Below, in pieces: positions 57,344 to 64,000 of a stretch of DNA of 64,000 bases. This DNA comes from Aliiroseovarius sediminilitoris. Its GTDB lineage: Bacteria; Pseudomonadota; Alphaproteobacteria; Rhodobacterales; Rhodobacteraceae. Location: contig NZ_FOJB01000001.1 in assembly GCF_900109955.1 (NCBI RefSeq), positions 1,798,001 through 1,862,000 on the forward strand, read 5' to 3'. Each line of letters begins with the position of its first letter. The stretch's first letter is position 1. The notes below the pieces were generated by a model. The model made no database searches and was not told where the DNA came from. It saw only the letters and a program-made list of their open reading frames with translations. A program made the position numbers and the translations under genes.

Positions 57344-57832
57344 TCATCCTTCCACCCTACGTTCCGCTTCACGCAGGTTGATGGACCAGAACAGCAGAAA
57401 AGCCAACAGCGCAAGCGCGCCGGTCAGAGTCATTTGCACACCTTCGCCAATAAACCCCGCAACCAACCCCCAAAGAAGCCAAAGCGGAGTGGCACATAAC
57501 AAGGCCCAGAACAGCGCAAACCGAGCGGCAAAGGCGTTGCCATGACCGCCGACAAGACGCATCAGGACATGGCTCAGCGTTCCGATCAGATAGAATGCCA
57601 GCGGCATGATGAAGATCCACGCCAACATGGTCGCCCCCATCAGCATATTCAGATCCTGTCCGGTTTCATGGGCGACACGCGCCAATCGGGGAAGTTGAGC
57701 GGCAAAGACCAGAAGGCAGCCCCCCATCAGAACGGCCAGGGCCTTGTCCTCACGCGCGCCCAGATCAAGCCTGCGCCGAAACACCGCGCGGGGCGCGCGG
57801 TAGCTTCGGATCACATCATCAATCACAGACAT
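57344..57832 (-). CDS. YIP1-like membrane protein
   Basis: A 162-residue protein with four to five hydrophobic helices and a cytosolic N-terminus containing RAPRAVFRRRLDLGAREDKAL. Only 3 bases separate it from the next YIP1-family gene, and 15 from sufD, so it is co-transcribed with suf genes. The pairing with the neighbouring YIP1 protein suggests a joint function. Confidence 0.7.
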   Translation of the reverse strand: MSVIDDVIRSYRAPRAVFRRRLDLGAREDKALAVLMGGCLLVFAAQLPRLARVAHETGQDLNMLMGATMLAWIFIMPLAFYLIGTLSHVLMRLVGGHGNAFAARFALFWALLCATPLWLLWGLVAGFIGEGVQMTLTGALALLAFLLFWSINLREAERRVEG

Positions 57833-57847
57833 CGCATCTGGCCTTGG

Positions 57848-59137
57848 TCAGCCGCGATGGCGGGCAAGCCACGCATCCAGACGGTCATTGATTTCAGCCG
57901 CGATAGCGTCATCCTCGATCTCTTCGATCGCATCGGCCAGAAACGCCAGCACCAGAAGATCGGTGGCGATATGGGCCGGAACGCCGCGCGAGCGCAGATA
58001 GAACAATGCCTCTTCGTCGATCGCGCCGGAGGTCGAGCCGTGCGAACAGATCACGTCGTCAGCATAGATCTCAAGCTCCGGTTTGGCCTGGAAACTGGCG
58101 TCTTCGTCCAACAGAAGCGATTGCGACTTTTGATACCCATCGGTTTTCTGCGCATCCGGTTTCACAAGGATCTTGCCTTGAAACACCCCTTTTGCACCGT
58201 TTTTCAGGACTTTCTTGAACACCTGACGGCTTTCGCAGGACACGGCATCATGGGTGATGAACACCGTGTCATCATGGTGAAAATCGCCATCTGCCCCATC
58301 GCCCAAGGCAGCGCCCGCGACATGGGCCGTCGCGTTGTCACCCAAAAGCTCGATCACGCACTCATTGCGGGTCAGGCGGCCATTCACTGTCATGGTGAAG
58401 CTTTTGAACACCGATTCCGCGCCAAGGCGGGCAAACAGATGGGTGATGGCCTGCCGTTCGTGATCGCGACCCTGCGCGCGGATGTGGTGAAATTCAGCGC
58501 GATCGGCCACGTCCACCTCGCACACTTTCGAAAAACGGGCCGCGGCGGCTCCGTTTTCCAGAAGCGTCAGCTTCGCGCCTTCTTCCACCCGGATCACATG
58601 GTGCAACACCGCGTCCGAATTTGCGTCGTCGTGGCGATAGAACAGGCTGACCGGGCGGCTGACCTGCCCGGTGACGCGGATCACCACACCATCGGTGGCC
58701 ATCGCTGTGTTATGGGCGGCCAAGGGGCGGGCGACGGGAGATTGGCCGCGTGCCTCCAAAACACCATAGAGGTCTTTGGCCCAGTGAATATCGGCAGCAG
58801 CCGCATCCGCCAGACGCTCGATCTCGATCCCCTCGTCCGACAGATCGTCCGAGGCATCTGCGTCAAACACACCATCGACAAAGACGACCGTAAGTCGGTC
58901 GATCGCATGAAAGACCGGCGGCTCGCCTGCATAATCGAATACGGCGGCGGGCGATGGCGAGGCCGCGATCAGACTGTCGGGCCACGTCCATTTCCAATAC
59001 TCATCCCGGCGTGTGGGCAATCCCACATCGGCCAGCCGCGCGGCGGCATCGGCCCGTGCTTCTTGCGCCCATGCACCCGAGACCGGGCGCGCATCGGCAC
59101 TGATCATGGGTGTGGCTTGTTTTGTGGCGGTGTTCAT
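57848..59137 (-). CDS. sufD: Fe-S cluster assembly protein SufD
   Basis: Scaffold partner of SufB in the SufBCD complex. The 429-residue right-handed beta-helix protein has ICSHGSTSGAIDEEALFYLRSRG (partly quoted) near the C-terminus, the shared SufB/D region. Overlaps sufC by 4 bases upstream. Confidence 0.93.
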   Translation of the reverse strand: MNTATKQATPMISADARPVSGAWAQEARADAAARLADVGLPTRRDEYWKWTWPDSLIAASPSPAAVFDYAGEPPVFHAIDRLTVVFVDGVFDADASDDLSDEGIEIERLADAAAADIHWAKDLYGVLEARGQSPVARPLAAHNTAMATDGVVIRVTGQVSRPVSLFYRHDDANSDAVLHHVIRVEEGAKLTLLENGAAAARFSKVCEVDVADRAEFHHIRAQGRDHERQAITHLFARLGAESVFKSFTMTVNGRLTRNECVIELLGDNATAHVAGAALGDGADGDFHHDDTVFITHDAVSCESRQVFKKVLKNGAKGVFQGKILVKPDAQKTDGYQKSQSLLLDEDASFQAKPELEIYADDVICSHGSTSGAIDEEALFYLRSRGVPAHIATDLLVLAFLADAIEEIEDDAIAAEINDRLDAWLARHRG

Positions 59138-59898
59138 GCCTCGACCTCCATCTCGGCAAGGATGTCGGCATAGCCGTTGTTTTCAACTTCCAGCGCCAGT
59201 TCGGGACCACCCGATTTGACAATGCGACCGCCTGCCATGATGTGCACCACGTCAGGTTTGATATGGTCCAGCAGACGCTGATAGTGGGTGATAACAAGGA
59301 AAGCGCGGCCCTGATCGCGCAAGGCGTTCACGCCTTCCGACACCAGCTTCATGGCATCCACATCCAGACCGGAATCGGTTTCGTCCAGAATGCACATCTT
59401 CGGTTCCAGCATCGCCATTTGCAGGATTTCGTTGCGTTTCTTCTCGCCACCCGAAAAGCCGACATTCACCGGGCGTTTCAGCATCTCGGCGTCGATTTTC
59501 AGCTCTTTTGCCTTTGCGCGGATGAATTTCAGGAAGTCGGCGGCCGACATTTCCTCTTCGCCGCGCGCTTTGCGCTGCGCGTTCACCGCGGTGCGCAGGA
59601 AGGTCATGTTGCCCACGCCGGGGATTTCGACCGGATATTGGAAGGCCAGAAACAGGCCAGCCGCGGCGCGCTCTTCCGGTTCCATCTCCAACAGGTCAGC
59701 GCCTTCCAACGAGGCACTGCCTTCGGTCACTTCATACCCATCACGGCCCGACAGGACATAGGACAGCGTCGATTTGCCCGAGCCATTTGGACCCATGATC
59801 GCATGCACCGACCCGGCGGGCACCTCAAGGTCGACACCTTTCAGAATGCGCTTGTCTTCTTCTTCAAGTTTGACGTGCAGGTTATTGATTTTAAGCAT
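59134..59898 (-). CDS. sufC: Fe-S cluster assembly ATPase SufC
   Basis: ABC-type ATPase that drives SufBCD. The 254-residue protein has Walker A GPNGSGKST at 36-44, the ABC signature SGGEKKRNE and Walker B CILDETDSGLD. Overlaps sufD by 4 bases. Confidence 0.95.
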   Translation of the reverse strand: MLKINNLHVKLEEEDKRILKGVDLEVPAGSVHAIMGPNGSGKSTLSYVLSGRDGYEVTEGSASLEGADLLEMEPEERAAAGLFLAFQYPVEIPGVGNMTFLRTAVNAQRKARGEEEMSAADFLKFIRAKAKELKIDAEMLKRPVNVGFSGGEKKRNEILQMAMLEPKMCILDETDSGLDVDAMKLVSEGVNALRDQGRAFLVITHYQRLLDHIKPDVVHIMAGGRIVKSGGPELALEVENNGYADILAEMEVEA

Positions 59899-59910
59899 TT
59901 TATATCGTCC

Positions 59911-60222
59911 TTACGAAACAGTGACAGCCGTGCCCGAGGCCGACACCATCAGCATGTTGTTGATCACTTCATAGTCGAGGTCCACGCCCACGACCGCGTT
60001 GGCGCCCAGTGACGCCGCGTGTTCTTCCATCTCGGCCAGCGCGGTGCGGCGCGCCTTGCCCAGTTCTTCTTCATAAGCCCCCGAGCGTCCGCCCACGATG
60101 TCGCGCACCTGTGCAAATAGATCGCGAAAGATATTCGCCCCCAAAATGGCTTCGCCGGTGACGATGCCGTGATAGGCAACGATGGGATGACCTTCTACGG
60201 ATGGGGTTGTGGTGATAATCAT
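59911..60222 (-). CDS. YbjQ-family (UPF0145) protein
   Basis: A 103-residue protein starting [14 protein letters not shown] with the conserved core [12 protein letters not shown] and NAVVGV. Pentameric fold known for the family; role unclear. It lies 12 bases upstream of sufC, inside the suf operon. The longer in-frame start overlaps the next upstream gene and was rejected. Confidence 0.85.
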   Translation of the reverse strand: MIITTTPSVEGHPIVAYHGIVTGEAILGANIFRDLFAQVRDIVGGRSGAYEEELGKARRTALAEMEEHAASLGANAVVGVDLDYEVINNMLMVSASGTAVTVS

Positions 60223-60248
60223 CTTATCCGCCCTTTTTTCACGCTGCA

Positions 60249-60443
60249 TCAGCGCCACAGATCCAACAGTTTCATCACACCGCGCGACGCAGCCCATCCC
60301 AGAAAGATGCCGAACGGAATCCAGATCATCGGGTTCAGCTGATCCATCTTGTGAGTGTTGATGTAAATCACAGCCGCGCCGCCACCGATGGCCGGCAGAA
60401 TATAGGGTATGGCGCTTTCCACATTACTCAAGAAGTCTCTCAC
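60249..60443 (-). CDS. Small two-helix membrane protein in the suf operon
   Basis: A 64-residue frame from a GTG at 60443 that overlaps the stop of the preceding gene (GTGA). Residues about 10-27 and 35-55 are hydrophobic, suggesting two membrane helices. No family recognised. Too short for default ORF cut-offs. Confidence 0.6.
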   Translation of the reverse strand: MRDFLSNVESAIPYILPAIGGGAAVIYINTHKMDQLNPMIWIPFGIFLGWAASRGVMKLLDLWR

Positions 60444-60865
60444 CCTGCCCCTCCCGCACCGAAAAATTTGAACAGTCCAAGCCCAAGCGCGAGGACAACA
60501 AAGGCTCCGATCACAAAAGATGGTGGGGCCATGCGGGTCTTGCGGCGCAGGGCGTTCACGATGACGCTGACCAGAAACCATGATGGAATAAGCGCGATCC
60601 AAGCGACCGAAAGAAGCGCGACAGGCATAGCAAAGGCCCCGGGGGTATCGTTTTGCGTGACACGTTCTGGTGCCAGATCAGAAATCGCCTGTAGGTTTAC
60701 AAACAGCAACAGCACCACCGCCGAACAGACTCCCCCAAGCATCGCCCACTTGCCCGAAAGCTTGTTGTCATGGCGCGGTGCGGACGGGGGCTGCGCGTCC
60801 GGTTGCACACCGCGTCCTTGCGCATCCAACCGGTCCGGCATGTCTTGGAAGTGGTCCTGGCTCAT
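60440..60865 (-). CDS. Membrane protein of unknown function in the suf operon
   Basis: A 141-residue protein with a hydrophilic N-terminal 38 residues and three hydrophobic segments (about 45-65, 75-105, 115-135). It starts 1 base after the sufB stop and overlaps the next gene by 4 bases, so it is translated with suf genes. No domain recognised. A longer start at 60922 would overlap sufB. Confidence 0.7.
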   Translation of the reverse strand: MSQDHFQDMPDRLDAQGRGVQPDAQPPSAPRHDNKLSGKWAMLGGVCSAVVLLLFVNLQAISDLAPERVTQNDTPGAFAMPVALLSVAWIALIPSWFLVSVIVNALRRKTRMAPPSFVIGAFVVLALGLGLFKFFGAGGAG

Positions 60866-60866
60866 T

Positions 60867-62390
60867 TTACCCCACCGACCCCTCCAGCGATATCGCCACA
60901 AGCTGTTGGGCTTCCATGGCAAATTCCATCGGCAGGGCTTGCAACACTTCCTTGGCGAAGCCGTTAACGATCAGGGCCACGGCCTCTTCTTCGTCCATGC
61001 CCCGCTGGCGGCAATAGAACATCTGTTCGTCATCCACCTTCGAGGTCGTCGCCTCGTGTTCCACGCGCGAGGAATTGTTCTTCACCTCGATATAGGGCAC
61101 CGTATGTGCGCCGCATTTGTCGCCGATCAGAAGGCTGTCACATTGCGTATAGTTACGCGAGTTCTTGGCCTTCGGGTGCATCGAGACAAGTCCGCGATAG
61201 GTGTTCTGCGCCACGCCCGCCGAGATCCCCTTGGACACGATCCGCGATTTGGTATCGCGCCCCAGATGCACCATCTTGGTGCCGGTATCGGCCTGTTGAT
61301 GGTTGTTGGTGATCGCGATGGAATAGAACTCGCCCTGGCTTTCATTGCCGCGCAACAGGCAGGACGGGTATTTCCACGTCACGGCGGACCCGGTTTCGAC
61401 CTGCGTCCACATCACCTTGGACCGGTCGCCCCGGCAATCGGCGCGTTTGGTCACGAAGTTATAGATGCCACCCTTGCCGTTCTCGTCGCCGGGGAACCAG
61501 TTCTGAACGGTCGAGTATTTCACTTCGGCATCTTCTTCGATGATGATTTCCACCACGGCGGCGTGCAGCTGGGCGGTGTCGCGCTTGGGGGCCGTGCACC
61601 CTTCCAGATAGCTGACATAGGAGCCCTTGTCCGCGATGATCAGCGTGCGTTCGAACTGGCCGGTATTCTCCGCGTTGATGCGGAAATAGGTGGACAGCTC
61701 CATCGGGCACCGGGTGTTGGGCGGGATATAGACGAACGACCCGTCCGAGAACACCGCCGAGTTGAGCGTGGCGTAATAGTTGTCCGACACCGGCACGACG
61801 GAGCCGAGATATTTTTTGACCAATTCGGGATGATCGCGGATCGCGTCCGAGATGGAACAGAAAATCACGCCGGCCTTTTTCAGTTCAGCCTGAAATGTGG
61901 TTCCCACGGACACCGAGTCAAACACCGCGTCCACGGCGACCTTCCGCCCTTCGGCGGGCACGTCTTCGGCGCCTTCGACACCGGCAAGGATCATCTGTTC
62001 CTTCAGCGGTATGCCAAGTTTTTCGTATGTAGCCAGCAGCTTGGGATCAACATCGTCCAGCGACTTCGGCTTCACCTCCATCGACTTGGGACGGGCATAG
62101 TAATACTGATCCTGAAAGTCGATCTCGGGATAGCTGAGCATCGCCCAGCTTGGTTCGACCATCTTTTCCCAGCGCGCAAAGGCCCCGAGACGCCATTCGG
62201 TCATCCATTCGGGTTCTTCGTTTTTCTCGGAAATCAGCCGCACGATATCGGGATTAAGGCCCTTGGGGGCATAATCCATCTCGATATCCGTTTCCCAGCC
62301 GTACTTGTATTGTCCAGCCAGCGTTTTTACCGCCTCGACGGTTTCTTCTTCAACGCCTTCTTTGACGTTCAGTTCATCTACACCGGCCAT
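60867..62390 (-). CDS. sufB: Fe-S cluster assembly protein SufB
   Basis: Main scaffold of SufBCD on which the cluster is built. The 507-residue protein has [38 protein letters not shown] and [20 protein letters not shown] (each short piece family-typical, including a conserved cysteine region). Length is normal. Follows the desulfurase gene by about 25 bases. Confidence 0.96.
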   Translation of the reverse strand: MAGVDELNVKEGVEEETVEAVKTLAGQYKYGWETDIEMDYAPKGLNPDIVRLISEKNEEPEWMTEWRLGAFARWEKMVEPSWAMLSYPEIDFQDQYYYARPKSMEVKPKSLDDVDPKLLATYEKLGIPLKEQMILAGVEGAEDVPAEGRKVAVDAVFDSVSVGTTFQAELKKAGVIFCSISDAIRDHPELVKKYLGSVVPVSDNYYATLNSAVFSDGSFVYIPPNTRCPMELSTYFRINAENTGQFERTLIIADKGSYVSYLEGCTAPKRDTAQLHAAVVEIIIEEDAEVKYSTVQNWFPGDENGKGGIYNFVTKRADCRGDRSKVMWTQVETGSAVTWKYPSCLLRGNESQGEFYSIAITNNHQQADTGTKMVHLGRDTKSRIVSKGISAGVAQNTYRGLVSMHPKAKNSRNYTQCDSLLIGDKCGAHTVPYIEVKNNSSRVEHEATTSKVDDEQMFYCRQRGMDEEEAVALIVNGFAKEVLQALPMEFAMEAQQLVAISLEGSVG

Positions 62391-62416
62391 GTTGTCCTTT
62401 CATCCAAGCAAAGGGC

Positions 62417-63460
62417 CTAGCGACCCCGCGCCCGGAATTTCTCGTATTCCATGATCCATGCCTTGGCAAAGGCACGCACCTCATCCTCACTCGTCATGGG
62501 GCCAAGCGAGACACGCAAAGCGCATCCCGCATGTTCCCGGTCAAAGCCCATTGCCACCAAGGCGGCGCTGGATTTTACCTTCCCGGATGAACAGGCCGAA
62601 CCTGCGGAAACCGCAAACCCGGCAAGGTCCATCACCATCACCTGTGTTTCACCCTTCCAGCCCGGAGTGATGAAGCACGAGGTGTTGGGAAGCCTGTTCG
62701 CATCATTCCCGACAAAAATAGTCTCTTTTGCCGATTCCGCAATGGTGTTTTCTAGAATCTTTCTAAGTTTTTCGGTGACAGACATAACGCCACCCTCCAG
62801 ATCGGTCTGGGCCGCACGGGCAGCGGCGGCAAATCCGGCAATACCGATCACGTTTTCAGTGCCCGACCGACGACCCATTTCCTGCCCGCCACCCTTGATC
62901 CGCGCTTCGATATCCGTGCCACGTTTGACGATCAGGGCACCCACGCCCTTCGGCCCGCCCAGTTTGTGCGCCGAGACGATGGCCATCTGCGCCCCGCACC
63001 AGTTGAACGCAAAAGGGATCTTGCCAAAGGCCTGCGTTGCGTCGGTCAGGAAAAGCCCGTCCGGCAGTGCCTGAATTACACCGGTTTCGGAGTTCGCGAC
63101 CTGCAATGCGCTTTGCGCTGGGTCAGCGACGGACACCGCGCCGTTGATGTCAGCCGTCAGGCTTTCGTCGCACCAACTGCGCACCGCGTCATGTTCGATC
63201 CCCGCACAGGCGATCCCGCGCCCTTGTAAGGCCAGCGCCGCCGCTTCGGTCGCGGACGAGGTGAAGATGATATCGGCCCCTTCGGCCCCCAACGCCGCGG
63301 CCAGGTCTTTGCGCGCCCGTTCGATCAAACCTTTCGCCGCGCGCCCCTCAGCATGGACGGATGACGGGTTGCCCACCAGATCCATCGCCGCAATCATCGC
63401 CTCCCGCGCCTCGGGGCGCAGAGGTGTTGTGGCGTTCCAGTCAAGATAGGTTCGGGGCAC
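62417..63460 (-). CDS. Cysteine desulfurase, IscS/NifS-like
   Basis: A 347-residue class V aminotransferase. PLP lysine is K166 in SAHKLGGPKG and the mobile-loop cysteine is C290 in SAGSACSSGK, the type I (IscS/NifS) context, distinct from SufS. It starts at a GTG and lies directly downstream of the iscR-like gene. Two different desulfurases thus occur in one suf cluster. Confidence 0.92.
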   Translation of the reverse strand: MPRTYLDWNATTPLRPEAREAMIAAMDLVGNPSSVHAEGRAAKGLIERARKDLAAALGAEGADIIFTSSATEAAALALQGRGIACAGIEHDAVRSWCDESLTADINGAVSVADPAQSALQVANSETGVIQALPDGLFLTDATQAFGKIPFAFNWCGAQMAIVSAHKLGGPKGVGALIVKRGTDIEARIKGGGQEMGRRSGTENVIGIAGFAAAARAAQTDLEGGVMSVTEKLRKILENTIAESAKETIFVGNDANRLPNTSCFITPGWKGETQVMVMDLAGFAVSAGSACSSGKVKSSAALVAMGFDREHAGCALRVSLGPMTSEDEVRAFAKAWIMEYEKFRARGR

Positions 63461-63518
63461 CGACGGGTCCTATTCGATTACGCGTCTCAGGATGGCAGGC
63501 AAACGCCGCTGCCGCCTA

Positions 63519-63980
63519 TCATTCCTCATCCACAACCGCAAACAATGTCGGCACTGCGGGGCATGGTGTCAGCTCGTTCTTCACCACGTCCGACAGGCGG
63601 GTCTGGTGCAGGAATACATAGACATGGGCCGACAGACCCTCCCACAACCGGTTGGTCATGGATTGCGCCTTGGAGCCAGAGCTTGCACCCGATGCCCCTG
63701 CCCCTTTGTGCATCGCAGACACGGTTTCGTCCACGGCCGCAAGGACCTCGGACACCCGAATATCGGACGCCGCGCGCGCCAGTTTATAACCGCCGCCCGG
63801 CCCACGCACGCTGTCGACAAGACCGGCACGCCGCAATTTAACAAAGAGCTGTTCCAGATAAGGCAGGGAAATGTCCTGACGTTTGGCCAGATCGGTCAGC
63901 GACAAAAGGCTGTCGCCGTTTTGCAACGCCAGATCGGCCAGCGCGACCATCGCGTAACGCCCCTTGGTTGACAGCTTCAT
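63519..63980 (-). CDS. iscR: Rrf2/IscR-family regulator lacking the canonical cluster cysteines
   Basis: A 153-residue Rrf2-type repressor placed first in the suf cluster. The winged helix (residues 1-70) has MKLSTKGRYAMVALADLAL, KRQDISLPYLEQLFVKLR and RGPGGGYKLA. IscR normally binds a 2Fe-2S cluster through three cysteines around residues 92-104; here that region is AMHKGAGASGASSGSKAQ with none. The only cysteine is C140. Related proteins in Rhodobacter are known to have an altered ligand set. The upstream region falls outside the window. Confidence 0.9.
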   Translation of the reverse strand: MKLSTKGRYAMVALADLALQNGDSLLSLTDLAKRQDISLPYLEQLFVKLRRAGLVDSVRGPGGGYKLARAASDIRVSEVLAAVDETVSAMHKGAGASGASSGSKAQSMTNRLWEGLSAHVYVFLHQTRLSDVVKNELTPCPAVPTLFAVVDEE

Positions 63981-64000
63981 CGCGTAACCTCTCTGCAAAA

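Noticed and set aside
57542-59173. 543-residue plus-strand frame opposite sufD and a YIP1 gene
   Set aside because: Antisense shadow of sufD; no domain, biased composition.
60351-62420. 689-residue plus-strand frame opposite sufB and neighbours
   Set aside because: It is antisense to well-matched sufB; the translation has no family features and is rich in His/Arg/Gly as expected from the complementary strand of GC-rich coding DNA.

Overview
The window is an ordinary, gene-dense piece of chromosome from an alphaproteobacterium, most likely a Rhodobacterales (Roseobacter-group) member. This rests on the neighbouring sciP and ctrA genes, the DUF6456 and DUF6477 proteins, a pstSCAB-phoUB cluster whose PstA has the long N-terminal form, the suf cluster headed by an IscR-like regulator, and the lpxI route to lipid A. 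No rRNA, tRNA, CRISPR array, insertion sequence, prophage or plasmid gene was recognised. About 70 protein genes are supported.

Layout: 0-6 kb holds hpt, a RatA/COQ10 protein, a DEAD-box helicase, xerD and a conserved exported protein. 6-9.2 kb holds aroK-aroB, ssb and a lytic transglycosylase. 9.2-12.8 kb is an accessory stretch: a monooxygenase-like protein, a VOC protein, an unusual DMT-type membrane fusion and an AraC regulator. A DnaA-box cluster follows, then miaA. From 14 to 26.8 kb runs a long envelope-biogenesis series: pyrH-frr-uppS-cdsA-dxr-rseP-bamA-skp-fabZ-lpxA-lpxI-lpxB. It covers nucleotide supply, isoprenoid carrier synthesis, outer-membrane protein insertion and lipid A assembly, with no lpxD.

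26.8-34.9 kb holds a DUF2059 protein, mnmA divergent from sciP-ctrA (CtrA-type box before ctrA), the psuK-psuG pair for pseudouridine breakdown, rpsB-tsf and a LuxR regulator without a luxI. 35.4-42.8 kb is the phosphate regulon on the minus strand: phoR, then pstS-pstC-pstA-pstB-phoU-phoB, with a three-unit Pho box in front of pstS. 43-45 kb has an orphan gene, a DUF6456 regulator-like gene and a DUF6477 gene; the last two diverge around a second CtrA-type box.

45-55.5 kb contains an MttB-family methyltransferase, guaA, an FkbM methyltransferase, an ABM protein with an EamA transporter, a FadL-type porin, a P-loop protein followed by metA (residues point to acetyl-CoA use), ppk2 and a TetR regulator. 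55.5-64 kb is the complete minus-strand suf cluster: iscR-like, an IscS/NifS-like desulfurase, sufB, two small membrane proteins, a YbjQ-like protein, sufC, sufD, two YIP1-like membrane proteins and sufS.

Most genes are well-known housekeeping functions. The less explained items are the DMT fusion, the small membrane proteins interleaved in the suf operon, the IscR-like protein without its usual cysteines, the DnaA-box cluster, and structured intergenic elements before the P-loop/metA pair and after tsf.
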